64,000 nucleotides of DNA, from NCBI GenBank assembly GCA_011109175.1, contig RDEW01000038.1, forward strand, positions 131,616-195,615. The letters are read 5' to 3'. Numbering within the stretch: the stretch's first letter is position 1; each line of letters starts with the position of its first letter. Under the pieces are notes generated by a model. The model did not search any database and was not told the origin of the DNA. It was given only the letters and a program-made list of their open reading frames with translations. A program made the position numbers and the translations under genes. The DNA comes from Dicyema japonicum (taxonomy: Eukaryota; Dicyemida; Rhombozoa; Dicyemidae). Shown piece after piece: positions 1 to 11,579 of the stretch.

Positions 1-760
1 TCCTTTGAGGCAACATGAGTGGATGATATCTACTCCGAGAATATCTTCGACCAGCATCGTCTTGCATGTCTCGTGTCCGCCGCCAACCATGGGAGCGGAA
101 CGTGGCTGGATGCACTCCCGTATTCCTCCCTGGGGACCCTTTTGGACGATGACTGTATTCGGATTGGGATTGCACAACGCCTGGGAGTTGATGTTTGCGT
201 CGAACACCAATGTCGTTGTGGAGAGATCGTCGATACCAAAGGGCTACACCGCTCTCGTGCAAAAGGAGTGCGGGCAGAGCATCCCGCCATGCTACTATGA
301 ACAACATTGTCATGCGAGCTCTTGAAGCGGCAGGCTTCCCGGCAGTACTGGAGCCTGTGGGATTTGACCGCGGAGATGTGGAAAAGACCGGATGGGTTAA
401 CTATCTTTCCGTTCACTGAGGGAAAATCGCTCGTATGGGACTGCACTGTTGTGGATTCTTTCTCGAACTCGATGATACTCAGCTCGGCGCAGTCCGCTGA
501 ATAGGCAGCCGATCTGGACGAGAAAATCAAGATTAAAAAATATGGCGAAATTGGAGACCGTTACCGTATTGTACCGGTGGCAATCGAGACGTCTGGTGCG
601 GCCGGAAGTATTACAGTCTCTTTCCTAAAGGAAATCGGGGGAAATTGGCCCACCACAAGAAAGACGTGCGGGAAGCGGTCTGGCTGAGGCAACGAATTGG
701 TATCGCAGTTGTCCGCGGAAACGCTTACTCCGTGATGTCAGCAGCCGCTTTCCCCCATAG
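1..760 (+). mobile_element. 3' part of an RLE-type LINE (family A), degenerate
   Basis: Three plus-strand frames together encode the C-terminal part of a reverse-transcriptase protein widespread in invertebrates. From about base 50 a block 'SGTWLDALPYSSLGT' leads to 'LDDDCIRIGIAQRLG' and a Cys/His segment (VEHQCRCGEIVD). In shifted frames follow a 'KRPDG' motif, 'SLVWDCTVVDSF' and the tail 'VVRGNAYSV', ending at TAG 758-760. The Cys/His block followed by PDG and VWD resembles the zinc-finger plus PD-(D/E)XK-like endonuclease of RLE-type LINEs. That assignment is inference. Frame changes near 300 and 500 make it a pseudogene, and the RT core lies outside the window. Confidence 0.75.
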
Positions 761-1180
761 TTAATAAATAATATTTTGTTGTTAATAAATTTTTCACATG
801 TTAAAAAAAATTTAGTAATTAAATTAACTATTGGTGTTCTTGGGTTAATAATAATTGAAAAAATGGCGCCGTGTCATAAATGCCGGACAAAAAGGCCTGA
901 TGGCCCCTAGTTCGAATCTCGCTGCTGTATATTCCGGCTAAAGGTTCCACGCATCTACGATGCTTTGGATTGACGAGTGACGCCGTCATCAGTGTATACT
1001 TCACTGTCCATAAAAGACTCACACAACAAAAAGAAAAAAAGTAGTAAAGAGCATTCTTTAGTTCTCCCTTTCTACGATTAGTTAGCATAAATATTCTTTA
1101 CATAAATAAAGTGCGTCCTGCCTATGCGGAGCTCTCATGAAAAGGCTGTTATTATAAATTGAAAAAAATATGAAAATAAA
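761..1180. repeat. AT spacer plus LINE-tail repeat (copy 1)
   Basis: After an AT-rich stretch, 880-945 holds a B-box-like 'AGTTCGAATC'. Bases 965-1160 then match a second copy at about 50130-50345: both contain 'TTGACGAGTGAC', a purine-rich CACAACAAAAAG-like run, 'CTACGATTAGTTA' and 'GTCCTGCCTATGC' before 'CTCTCATGAAAAGGC'. The same end block recurs near 59220-59280. It is probably the 3' untranslated tail of a LINE family. Confidence 0.55.
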
Positions 1181-1440
1181 ATCCTTGTCTATAAATATTC
1201 TTTTAAAAGAACATCATGAATATAGGAAAAGATTACTTGTCACATTCGTTAACTCATACTTTAAAAACCATTTTCACTTCTCACAGGTAGTCTGGCTCAC
1301 ATTCATGTAATTGAAAACACCTTCAAGGTTTTCGGATAGAAGATTTCCATTCGATCGATACCGTCGTCCTTCGCATAGTCCAAACTAGAAAAAACAAAAA
1401 AAAACGTGACACAGTCAGTAGACGTCAGTGACAAAATTTA
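1181..1440. other. No recognisable feature
   Basis: AT-rich sequence without a supported coding exon, RNA or repeat match inside the window. Confidence 0.5.
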
Positions 1441-2780
1441 AACCTAAATAAAGAAATCATGTGTAACATTACAAAGCATATAAAAACGCTTGAAAGCTGT
1501 TCTGGAAAAACATCTCTTTCACCGCGATATGGTTTCAAGAAGTACTCTAAACACTTAAATTCAAACCGCAAGACAGATCCCAATGACCTTATGAAAGACT
1601 ATGTGAAAGCAGCTATAGACCACATTCCAAAAACTTGGATCTTTGTCCATGTTGTAAAAAAGGGATTTAAAAAATTTGCATAATTCTCTATGACCTATCC
1701 ACAGTGCATTCAGCCATCAGGAAATGAATAAATCGTCGTTCTAGGGATCAGACAACATCTTTTTTCTTAAACTAAAAGCCTGGGTTTATCCACGATAGAA
1801 GCAATAACTAAGATATTTAATTTTTCGTTGAACAAAAACAAGATTTCGTTGCTATGGAAGAAATCATTAAATTACCCTATTTTGAAAAAACAAACCACCC
1901 AGTTTTTCTCCTTCTATCGGCCGGTCTCCATCATCTGTGCGCTGTCACGTGTTTTAGAAAAACTGGTCCTTCAAAAGATCTGTCTGTCCAATGCACTTCC
2001 CTTCTTTTAACGTGGTTTCGGGACAAGACACTCAACCACAACTTACTTGGGAAAATTGGTTCAATACTCTCAACTCACACGAAAGAACTTTTTGGTCTCA
2101 GCTAATATAGAGAAGGCATTTGATTAAGTACCCCGGAAGATCTTAACGCAAAAAAATTTATAACTTCTATCCTACCTTAAACCCAAGTCATTTCTTGCAA
2201 ACTTTAAGGTGTTCCTAGGGTTCATCCAACTCCAGTTACCACAACTTCATCCTTATGTCCTACTATGACGAGATAGCTATTGCAGCAAAACATTGAAGAA
2301 CTGGGGAGGCGACACAATTTGGACTGGAGAAATTAAACCTGGTTTTCGAAGAACTGCCAAAAAGTCTCACCAAGTAAATAACACGTGACAACCTTCACCT
2401 CCTCACGAAAAGAGAATCAGATAACGCCGCAGATAATTTTTATGATTTTCCGATCCCTACCAAGAAGACCCCCTCCATCTTGGCAGTCACCCTACCCTGA
2501 TCTAATAGCCTCGAAGATCCAAAAGAAAGTTGGAATTATTAAGAATTTTTCACATTTTCCGGTATCTTCCATACCTTTGTCAGAGCTTTTATACGAAAAA
2601 TTTATTTTACCGATCATCCTTCCCTCTCTATTCGCGCAGAGCAAACTGGAGGTAATACAAAACCGATGCTTAGAATTTTATCGAGATTCTAGAAATAGAT
2701 TCAAATGTCACTGAAAACGCTAAACGTCGTCCCAGATATTGATTACGTAACGGAACGCCAGTGAGGTATCCTAAAAATGG
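1441..2780 (+). mobile_element. Decayed EN-type LINE, linker to RT C-terminus
   Basis: A 74-codon ORF at 1459-1683 resembles a LINE linker. RT motifs follow in scattered frames: 'YRPVSIICALSRVLEKL' at about 1915-1965, a broken 'KAFD.VPRKIL' at about 2115-2140, and a C-terminal segment (2530-2715) with 'LLYEKFILPIILPSLFAQ' and 'LEVIQNRCLEFYRDS'. These are typical of the Jockey/R1/CR1 range. Many stops and frameshifts mark it as dead. Confidence 0.6.
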
Positions 2781-2899
2781 CCAAGTTTCCTGGACATCCC
2801 TGCATAATCAGTCCATCTTTGACAAAAATTACATAAGCAAGTAATGAGGATTCATTTTCAGAAAGTATTGATTTATCTAGTAATTTAGTATTTTTTTCA

Positions 2900-3190
2900 A
2901 TATTGAATATAGATTATTTCGATGAGGGAAAGGAGAAGAAATACGAAACGCTACGCGACCGATTCGCGTTTTATCCGATAGTGGTCGAGACAACTGGAGG
3001 AATAAGCGGAAAATCGCTTCGCTTCCTAAAGAAACTTGGACGCTTAGCTACACTAAAAAGCCACGACGCACGTGAGACCCGGTGGCTACTCCAGTTGATC
3101 TCTGTTGCAATCGTGAGAGGCAATAATGTCGGCGGGGTCCACTTTGGATGGATGGCAGTTTTAAATATGATTTATAATTCTATTTCTTAA
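2900..3190 (+). mobile_element. RLE-type LINE C-terminal fragment (family A)
   Basis: The 95-codon ORF has 'FYPIVVETTGGISG', then 'SLRFLKKLG', 'SHDARETRWLLQLISVAI' and 'VRGNNV'. This is the C-terminal block also found at 31490-31680, 35640-35800, 48380-48620 and 53390-53556. The upstream domains are absent. Confidence 0.75.
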
Positions 3191-3299
3191 AAAATATTTT
3201 CATTCGATTATAATCCATATCCAATGGCATATCATCGTTTCTTTACCGATTTGTTGCTGATTGGAATAAACTTTAATATTCTGAGGAGGTTGGTGTATT

Positions 3300-3612
3300 G
3301 CTGTTGTAAACACTTCTCGAATTGATGGTATTACAAGTTCTTCCTCAAACGCATGCGGCTTTCCTGATATGACGTCTTAAAACGTGCACTGGAATCTATC
3401 AGATACCCCTCCACGTAAGGCCTGTTGGCCTAAACCTGGGAGACAAAAAAGGCCCGATTGATTTACAATCTTGGCCCACAAACAGACGATCTAGTCTGCA
3501 AAATCGGCTCAATGACCCAAAAAGCCACCAAGGATCCACGTGATAATGGATGGCTTCGGGAGCATATCTCTATCGTCAGAGGAAACAGTATGGCCATTCA
3601 AGCTCCATAAAT
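3300..3612 (+). mobile_element. Second RLE-type LINE C-terminal fragment
   Basis: Bases 3475-3612 encode 'TKDPRDNGWLREHISIVRGN' before a stop at 'CAAGCTCCATAA'. This is the same terminal block as the preceding copy but a separate, more decayed insertion. Bases 3613-3790 downstream are AT-rich with no call. Confidence 0.6.
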
Positions 3613-3799
3613 TAAGTGCTTTTTAACTGCTTAATTTTTATAAAAAATTTCATAAATAAAATCAATCACGTTTAAAAAATTGTCATTAGAGTTAACCACA
3701 AATCGATTCAAACTTTAATATCCAAAAATTACTTAAATTTAAAATATCATCGACTGAAAATACAACCATCAATAATTTTTTAAATACCCAAGACCACGG

Positions 3800-5085
3800 T
3801 GACACCAAACTAACTAATCACGTAATACCAGCACGTTCTAGCAGAGCTCAACTTGGACCGATACTCGTCCCTCGATCGCTGGATCTTCGTACTCACAAGG
3901 GCACGTCTCGGTTCTTACGTATTAGGGATTTATAGTCATTGAACACATTAAGGACCTCAGCCGGAGGGCTTTGAACAACAAATTTAAGGTATTTCTTATC
4001 TTCAGTAAATCGGACAGACTTTTTGAGTTGATTTCTTTCTTTGACTAAGGCCGATCTGCCATATCCCCTGGTGTAGCTACAGTCCATTTAGGCACAGATA
4101 GTGATTTCGCATCCACGATAGTGCGGTTCACATAAGCGATACTCTGTCCATAAAGTACTGACATCCAAGTAGAGGTACTGTAGTAGGCTGTCAGTAAATC
4201 CACGTTGAAGTCTCATTTGTAGTTTAATTGCTCTGGAAACACCCTCCCAGTTAAGGTTTATCTCTTGATCTTCAGAAGAATGAAATTGTGGTCACTCCTT
4301 GAGTTGTAAGCGACTGACCAGGTCGACCGGGAGAGTAAAGCGTGATGTCTGGAGAAGTTAGTTGGTCTGAATCCCTGAAGGGGTTCTCGTATGCTTTGAC
4401 GAGTCATTCATGAACGTAAAATGACCTGTCTCGGATAGTAGTACTTTGCTTCTTGTATCGGATGTTTGGCTTGCTAGCCAAAGAGAGTGTTTGGGGTTGG
4501 TATCCCCACTAATGATCACATCGTTCAAGAGCCAAAGTGGATAAATCAGGCATAGCATAGTGATTCTGGAAGAACCAGATGGAGGCACGTAGATGTTCAC
4601 AAAGGTCATTTTTCCATTTGTTGTTCCAAGTGAGATTGCGTTATTTTCAGCAACATCGTCACTCCCAAGATATTCTTCAGCAGTGAAGTGATGTCCACAC
4701 ATTTAAGGTCTTTCCGGTATAAAGTGAGGAGACCACACCTACTTCGTCCGGTTAGTCAGTATTGAGTTGTATCCAGGAAACAGCGGAGTAGGTCTGTTTA
4801 AAGGGAGTTTCGTCTCTTGAATCAAAGTAATGTTAATCTTCAACTCAGCCAGGAGAGAACGCAGTTCCAAAATTTTGCCTCTTATCCCATTGACGTTCAA
4901 CTGTAAAACAGTGGTCCATCCTTTGCAATAGGCTATGGGTACTTTCCAGCTAGTTGAAGCTGAAAGCGCGTGCCGCCGGGGAGAAAATATTCTCGGAGGT
5001 AAATGTTTAATGGTTCTCTTTAGAGGAACACTAGGTGCTCTCCGGGTGATACTAATACTTACAGAATTGGTGAACACCATGATAT
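3800..5085 (-). mobile_element. 5' part of an EN-type LINE, apurinic-like endonuclease domain
   Basis: Reading leftward from the ATG at 5080, the protein reaches 'VLQLNVNGIRGKILELRS', 'LAELKINITLIQETKL' and 'YNSILTNRTK', the amino end of an APE-type LINE endonuclease. A shifted frame (4702-4358) continues with 'TFVNIYVPPSGSSR' and 'NDVIISGDTN', the core endonuclease motifs, then 'SDTRSKVLLSETGHFTF'. A fragment at 4087-3893 may be linker. RT is absent, so only the 5' end is present. The block 'ACACCAAACTAACTAATCAC' at 3800 resembles LINE-end sequences at 8590, 37345 and 42580. Confidence 0.7.
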
Positions 5086-5273
5086 CGCACTAAAAATTAA
5101 TCTTAATCAATAATAAATTAATCTAAAAATTAATCGATAATTAATCATTAAAGTCAAAAATAAAATAAGTCAGAGACAGAAACAGTAGTGATTTAAATTA
5201 TTTTTTTTTAATTTATAAATAAATACATCAATTTTTTAATTCAAATAAAATAAATAAAATCACATTAAATATA

Positions 5274-6525
5274 ATGGGTTTATATCGGTTGTCGTCAATT
5301 TGACGTTTTTAGTGAAAATGGCATTCCTAATTTGGACATTACTATTAATAACACTAACATAACTTCTTCCATAGAGGCCATAATTGAGCGTTTACGACCT
5401 TCATCTGCCGGGGATTTCACACACAATGTAGTATTTTAATATTACTTATGTTATTTGCATTGTGATTGATCATGCAATATTTTATTATATTTTTAGTGCT
5501 TAGAAGGAGGAATAACAAACAAGATCATTTGTGTGACTTCTATGGTGGACTCTGACGATATTTTTCTCATCAAAATATTTGGACTGGGGACGGATCTGTT
5601 GTTCAACAGAAAGTCGGAGATTGAGCAAATAATTAAGCTTTCTTCATTATCGGTCGGTCCTCTGGTTTACGGAACATTCAACAACGGATTTGTATATAAA
5701 TTCATGAAGGGAACCACAGTTAACAGGCCAATGATGGACGAAATATATAAGTTGATCTACTTTTTATTTGTGAGCTCTTTAAAGGTCCATATGTGGTCAC
5801 TTGGCTCAGTTTCCATAGTATTAGCTTCAGCAAAGAGTCATCTTCAATATTTGACAAAGCGGTCTCCATGATCGGCCTTTTCCCTGATGAATTTGAACTT
5901 GAGTATCCAGTGTCATAATTTCATAGAATTTCCATGAATCGTTTAAACAAGCGGGATTTTCTGTTGGAAATTCAAAGTTTGAAGGAAATATATGAGAGGT
6001 TTACATTTCGCATGGGTCTCTGTCACAATGATCTACTATTTGGGAATATTATCTTCAATAGAGACACGTGTTTGTAATTTATCCTTACCTGGTTTAGATT
6101 CAGTTAGATTTATCGATTTCGAATATTCGTTTTACAATTTTGTCGCTTATGACATTGCCAATCATTTCAACGAATTTGCAGGTGGTCAAGTCCTCATTAA
6201 TTTAGGAATCGAACCGATTAACTACGACGACTTTCCTTCTCCTTCCTATCAGAGACGATGGCTTACCGAGTATCTAAGAGCATATAACAACGAATCTGAA
6301 GATTGGGAACCGCCTACAGAAGAATTGGAGACGCTTTATCAACATGTGGAAATGTTCGTTCCCCTTTCTCATCTGTTTTGGGGTATCTGGGGAGTCGTCC
6401 AAACTAGGATTTCTGATATTGAATTTGATTTTTTGAGGTTTGTCGAGTTTGCTGACTTTAGTTTCTCCAAGATTAGACTTGACCAATATTTCCTAACAAA
6501 ATATAAGTGCATTCAATTTTCGTGA
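5274..6525 (+). CDS. Ethanolamine kinase (choline/ethanolamine kinase family)
   Basis: Phosphorylates ethanolamine with ATP, the first step of the CDP-ethanolamine route to phosphatidylethanolamine; cytosolic. Proposed exons: 5274-5287, 5313-5430, 5497-5750, 5810-5909, 5952-6069, 6098-6181, 6206-6437, 6462-6525, giving about 327 residues without a frame break (animal homologues are roughly 360). Family landmarks seen in order: 'GGITNKIICV', 'GTFNNGFVYKF', the catalytic 'CHNDLLFGNIIFN' (Brenner's motif), 'VRFIDFEYSFYN' (choline kinase motif), 'YDIANHFNEFAG' and 'SHLFWGIWG'. Introns of 25, 66, 42, 28, 24 and 24 nt all restore the family alignment. The two 24-nt introns (6182-6205, 6438-6461) lack stops but insert eight residues each where the family has none. 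The junction at 5751-5809 is uncertain: the 59-nt model keeps frame but drops several expected residues, so a 1-nt assembly error is possible. The start is the first ATG that splices in frame. Confidence 0.92.
5288..5312 (+). other. 25-nt intron in ethanolamine kinase
   Basis: GT...TTTTTAG, phase 2. Removing it joins the ATG exon to the open frame upstream of 'IEAIIERLRP'. Without it the frame hits TGA. Confidence 0.8.
6070..6097 (+). other. 28-nt intron in ethanolamine kinase
   Basis: GTTTGTAA...GGTTTAG, phase 1. It contains an in-frame TAA. Removal joins 'CHNDLLFGNIIFNRDT' to 'SVRFIDFEY', as the family requires. Confidence 0.92.
6182..6205 (+). other. 24-nt in-phase, stop-free intron in ethanolamine kinase
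   Basis: GTGG...ATTTAG, a multiple of three with no stop, so the ORF reads through. Removal converts an eight-residue insertion into 'FAGIEPINYDDFP', which aligns without gaps to animal ethanolamine kinases. A sister intron lies at 6438-6461. Confidence 0.85.
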
Positions 6526-7340
6526 CTTAATTTTTTTCTAACCTGGTTTTTAATTTTGATTTAACCTGAATTTGTGGTGCACTTTTTTAAATGTGTGACG
6601 CAAGTTTGCTCTTATTTTTGGAGATTGTTTTAGTTAATTTTATTTATTAATCCCGCTGGCATAATAGATGAAAATGTTGCCTCTCAAGACATCAAAGGAG
6701 ATCAGCTGGAAAAACCACTGGATTTCATGGACGTCTTGGCTTCTGAGTGCAGCCAGACGTCCAAATTTTGAGAAAAGACAATGATTTCCTGCTTATATCA
6801 TTATTTGTCTCAACGACATTTGTGATTAAATTAATATTTGAATTAAGTAAGTCCTATGCACGTTTCTACAATAATGAGCTGTGGATATTAAAATTGTTTT
6901 ATGTAATAAACATGCATGATCCATACGAATGACCATTTCTGTCTATAACGAGCTGAATTGACGCTAGATCCGTGTAAAATAGTTTAGCTACCAAATATGT
7001 TCAATTTACAGTTTTTAGTCTTCGTGTTATATTCCCATCCAGCTATTTGGAACTCATAGAACGACATTACTCGGTCTCCTATTGTACGTGTCAGGACTGG
7101 AAAATGTTCTGAGCGAAAAAATCGAATCATTTGACATTTTAATAAAAAATGAAAAATTTGTTACTATTATATGTACTATTATTATTATATTATCTCCGCC
7201 CTACAGAGTTCTTTTCGAATTTTTAAAATCACTTGAGGATCTCCTGAAAATTAAGATATTTTGAACATTCGTTAGTGAAGGTTGGACTTGGCCCAGCATA
7301 TTTCAAAACCACGTATGAAACAAATTTAAATAACAGAATT
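6526..7340. other. No firm gene; short ORFs of unknown origin
   Basis: Two plus-strand ORFs of about 60 codons (6747-6932 and 7082-7264) are hydrophobic and AT-driven. A stretch at 6657-6770 reads 'DENVASQDIKGDQLEKPLDF' in one frame. None matches a family I recognise, and no set of short introns links them convincingly. Confidence 0.3.
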
Positions 7341-7850
7341 TTCGGAAAAATGGGTCAACAAGTTAGCACAAAAAATCTAAAAAAGCGGGAGTGAAAGGTA
7401 GTAGTATAACACGTGGGTTGTTTAAAAGAGCGCATTGGGACGCTTTTGAGGACGTTTCCAAAATAGTTTGAGACACAGTGGACCACGTCATGATAGGTTT
7501 ATTCATTTCTAGACCATCTATTGCTGATAGCTTTAGAAATATAGGGGCCTGGAAAAGCTCACTCGGTCCTCCAGGCTTTCCGGGTAAATATGGGAATAGA
7601 TGGCAGGGCTGCTTTCCACACAGCAGCGGAGATCCCACAGCTAACGGTACAACAGGATGTACCTGCCCTCCTGAAAATAAATCTGGAGTCCTGGGCTCAA
7701 CCCCACCGAATGGAAACTGAGGACGTTATCCCAACAACTGTAGGCTGGACTGCAGTAGGAAGGAAAAGGAATCTGCGGTTTTGTGGAAACCGCAGAACGT
7801 GCCAGATGACTAAACCGTTCATGTCGGAGTGATCCCGAATATCAGTTTTG
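7341..7850 (+). pseudogene. Possible element ORF fragment, function unknown
   Basis: Overlapping plus-strand frames read 'GSSITRGLFKRAHWDAFEDV', then 'DHVMIGLFISRPSIADSFRN', 'SLGPPGFPGKYGNRWQ', and in another frame 'VGWTAVGRKRN'. Composition and frame jumps suggest a decayed coding region, perhaps an ORF1-like protein of a mobile element. I do not recognise the family. Confidence 0.3.
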
Positions 7851-8585
7851 AATTCTGAAGAGAGGGACAGTAGATATAAAAGGCTTGCATTCAATTTCTT
7901 GTAAATGAAGTGCTGAAAGATTCTCAAGACACGCTACCTTTAATGAACTTATCAAGAAAGCAATTGAAGACGTTGACTTTATTTTCCGACTCTAGCCTGT
8001 AGACATATAAAGAGATGGTTGAGGTCAAGAGGTATTTTGCGCAAGACTCAGTATGCAATGACATTTTCTCGAACAATAATTTTCCGAGATCCTAGGTAAG
8101 CGCAATATCAAATGCCAGTGTAGCTAAAGAAGCAAAAAAGAAATACCAGATGCTAACAGACTTCTCTCAGTTGATCTCTGTTAAAATGTCTTGAATGCTC
8201 GGTCCCAGCACAATAGAATGAATGAAATGATCTGGAGGTTCGCAGGATAATGAGCCTACCTAAAACGATACATTAGCTCCCTAGAACATAGGGCTCAAAG
8301 TCATGAGTGGTAACTCTCAGTGTTTGCAAGTTTTAAATTTATTGAACCAGAGAACCATCGTCATAGTCAGAATGTAAAAATTCAGGTGATCCCGGCCTCC
8401 TTCAGCAGTCTCGCATTCTCTGACTTGAAGGAAGTGCCGTCCAGGGGAATTTAGGATCATATCTGGGACCACCAGAAATATTGAACCACATGGTTAACTC
8501 TCATTCACGAGAGCTGCTAAGACAATAATAGTTTTGCCCAGATCTTAATGAAATTATTTCAAAAACCAAGGGAAAGGTAAAGGGT
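7851..8585. other. No recognisable feature
   Basis: Mixed-composition sequence without a supported ORF. Probably old, unrecognisable repeat debris. Confidence 0.4.
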
Positions 8586-8830
8586 AAAACCAAACTAACT
8601 AATCCCATGATCCTGACGCTTTCCAGTAGAGCCCTCATCCAAGCACAGTTATACAGAGGACATTGTCAGGGAAACTAAAGTCGAAGCCAGAACTCGTCGT
8701 CAGGAATTGACTCCCGGTGGAAAGAAGAGATGGATCTTTTTGAATGCCGGTCAGGCATTGGGCGTCTCCTAAGTAAAGTGGATCCGATGACGCATCAAGA
8801 AGGATGGAAGACAAATCTTCAATCAACTTT
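8586..8830 (-). mobile_element. LINE endonuclease-domain fragment (family B)
   Basis: Minus-strand 8826-8635 reads 'QCLTGIQKDPSLLSTGSQF' followed by 'LTTSSGFDFSFPDN', like the late part of an APE-type endonuclease. A clear second copy is at about 61010-61130 (+): 'CLTVIQKDPSIHSTR' and 'TSSEINLSSLNSVLWITVLG'. Related nucleotide blocks with 'GGCATTGGGCGT'-like sequence lie at about 26590 and 27935. Confidence 0.55.
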
Positions 8831-9480
8831 TTCTACCCTTGGCTTTCATCTTCATTCATTCTTTCTGATTCGGAAGTTATTAAATTATTAAAAAGCACTC
8901 CCGGGAAAACATAAAATTAGTTAAGTTTCCCTTGTGCCGTATTCCTAATCATCCTCTCCGTCAGCCTTGACCAAGATCCTCCGTTGCGCGCTAGTTCTCT
9001 TAGGTAGTCTAGGTCGTCCGCCATTTCCATTATAATATTAGATGCTGTCCAAACTCTTGTAACACTGTGAATCAGGTCCTGATGGACTGAAAATCCGAGA
9101 CCATAATGTCGGTAGGCCGATGAGAGGGTAAAAAGGTGGAATTTTCCAAACAGTTCTGTACATTGTACGGTCGTTTTTGTCTCTTGTAGACAGCAGACAG
9201 AGACGTCGTATTTTGTTAGACCGGAGTTAAATCCCTTCTGGTTCTTGAATTCCTCAAATAATTATTAGGATTCACCGTTTTATAATAAAATCCTTGCAAA
9301 ATATTGTCCTTGCTTTGTTCAAGATTTTCAAACGCTTTGTCGCTGAGATACAAAGGGTACACATCGTAGGGGAATAAAGGAAACATCATAACATTGAACA
9401 CTGGCCGAGGCGTATCAATTTTGGTAAAAAGTGCGAATAGCACCCAAACGCTTAACGAATTTTATTATTATCAAAAATTT
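8831..9480. other. No firm feature; one unrecognised minus ORF
   Basis: A 75-codon minus-strand ORF (9443-9216) has no recognisable motif. The rest is AT-rich. It could be a linker or tail of the LINE fragment immediately to its right. Confidence 0.3.
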
Positions 9481-10180
9481 ATATAAAAAAGTTTATTGAG
9501 GATTCTTGTATCACAAGTCCTGCCGTAGCTATAACTCTTTTCCCGTGACCTCATCCCTTTATATTTCATGGTGCTTGGCGATGTAAGAGCCAAGGATCAC
9601 ACTTTTAAAATTTGTGTGAGTCAAGATTCTTCTAAGATTTCTCCGATCGGCATTAATAACCAATCTTCATCCTCAATAGGATCTTGTCGAGTCTTTTATA
9701 AAGAGGTATCTTGATTCCTGTTCTCTTCGACCTTTCCAGTAGCGGGATAACGCACTCCAAATAATTTAGATGAGTGATAGAATCATCGTCCGCGAGGAAC
9801 GTCTCCGTGCCGAGCTTCAATCTCCGCATACATAGAATTGCTTGGTGTGTTTTTTTATCCAAAGCTTTACGTCTTTTATTGTTTCCCAGTTTTTTTTCAA
9901 AAACAGTTCTAAGGCATTTGAAGGACTCCATAACGTTGACTACACAAAGTGCTTCGTCGACGACTGTTCTTGTTTCGTCCAAAAATTACATTGCACTTGT
10001 TTTCTCTTCCGATAACTTCAAACCTTGGAGGCTGCATTAGCATCTAATATCTTCCATATGTGCATCCAGTCTTTTCTCCGAAGTTATTTTCGATCTCGAT
10101 GTGCCTGTAGCACATCATTTGCATATATCAGAGATCTTGTACTTTCTTGGGTTCCTTGACCAAGATCGTTGGAGAATTAC
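9481..10180 (-). mobile_element. EN-type LINE, RT C-terminal fragment
   Basis: The 109-codon minus ORF (9982-9653) contains 'FKCLRTVFEKKLGNNKRRK', 'HQAILCMRRLKLGTETF' and 'LNYLECVIPLLERSKR'. These are the post-RT segments of LINE proteins where template strands are scored and labelled. Sequence to 10180 looks like the preceding RT region in broken frames. Confidence 0.6.
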
Positions 10181-10639
10181 GGTTTCTTAGCTTACACTAT
10201 CAAAATCATTTGAGAGGGCATATGAAATTCAAAAAACATATGGAGTCTCTGGCTTTAACTATTAAGATGAAATGAGCAATCACAACAGATCGACCCAAAA
10301 GAAAGTCAAATTGATCTTCTATAAAATAACAGCATATTTGAAACCATCCGGAAAACATTTTGTTCTATTACTATATACACTCGGCAAAAAAAGCGAACAG
10401 ATTTTTCTTTAATTTTTCCTAAATAAGATATAATTATTTTTTAAATCGCATTTTGAGAGTAAATTATTAACTTTTTGCTTTTGAACATACTAAATTTAGT
10501 TTTTCCTTGACTACTTTTACAAACACATGCAACCAAAAAAATCCGAACAACTTTATTTTAAAAACTTGTATGTCCCCCACGTGCACGAATTATTTCTAAT
10601 ATTCTGTCATTCATAGAGCCAACAACTGCTCTAGCATAT

Positions 10640-11560
10640 TCACGCTCAAATCTTTCCAGTGACTTTTTTTTCCTCAAATAGATCTTGCTTTTTTACAAAG
10701 ACTTTTCCGCAAATTTTTGACTTTAAGTACCCCAAACCTGCTCAATCGGATTAAGATCTGGACTTTGAGGAGGCCAAGGCAATAATTCAATATTTTTTTC
10801 TTCAAAAATTTTTTTGATGCTTTGCAAGTATGTTTGTGATCATTTTCCTGCTTAAATATAGGACGAGAAATCCCAGTTTTTTGAATAAACGAAATCAAAT
10901 TGTTAGTCCAAATATTTACAAACATTGATCCGTCCATTATTCCCTTTATCCAAACAATTTCACTAAAGCATTCAAATGTTAATGCACCCCACACCATAAT
11001 ATTTCTTTTTCCAAACTTTAAGGTGGGGATTACATAACTGGAAAAATACTTTTCCTCGGCCTTTCTCCAAACAAATTTTTGTCCATTATTGTTAAAAAAA
11101 TTAAAATTTGTTTCGTCACTGAAGATTACACGATTCCAGAGATTTCTTGGAAGTATGCTACATTTTTTCGCATGTAGGTAACCTTTTTGCTTATTATGCT
11201 TCGAAAGAGATGGCTTTTTCGTTGGCGTAAATATAAAAATATCATTTTTTCATATCATTACGAACTGTCTGATGACTAACATGAGTTCCAATAACATCTT
11301 TAAGAATGTTGACACATTTCACAGCATTAAAATTAGGATCATTAGACCTTTCATTTTCAATAATGGCCGGATCACTTTCATTCAAAACAGCCGGACGCTA
11401 GATCCTGCGTTTCTGGTAACAGTACCATGCAAACAATAATTTTTGATCACTCTGGAAGTAGAATCCAGGGATCTTCCAGTAGTACTACAAATTTCACGGT
11501 AAATTTTCCTTTTTCAGTTGGTGTCAAACAATGAAACCAATTTATTCAACAGGAATTAAG
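10640..11560 (-). pseudogene. Tc1-like transposase, frameshifted
   Basis: Minus-strand frames give, in order, a helix-turn-helix-like region near 11300 ('GTHVSHQTVRND'), a first catalytic Asp in 'IFSDETNFNFF' (about 11130), 'NIMVWGALTFE' (about 11000), a second Asp in 'QENDHKHT' (about 10840) and the third acidic motif 'SPDLNPIEQVWG' (about 10760). These form the DD(34)E catalytic set of the Tc1 group. Several frameshifts and stops separate them, so no active enzyme is encoded. Confidence 0.85.
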
Positions 11561-11579
11561 GAGTTAGTTTAAGGGATAT

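Noticed and set aside
30-530. 166-codon minus-strand ORF
   Set aside because: It is antisense to the plus-strand RLE-type LINE, whose translation matches a known family. The minus protein matches nothing.
5751-5809. Two mini-introns of 24 and 25 nt around a 10-nt exon in ethanolamine kinase
   Set aside because: Both pieces have GT-AG ends of typical size, but the resulting phase leads to an immediate stop. A single 59-nt intron or a sequence error fits better.
7478-7720. Collagen-like gene from 'GPPGFPGKYG'
   Set aside because: The Gly-X-Y pattern does not continue beyond a few residues and the frame is not supported by splicing.
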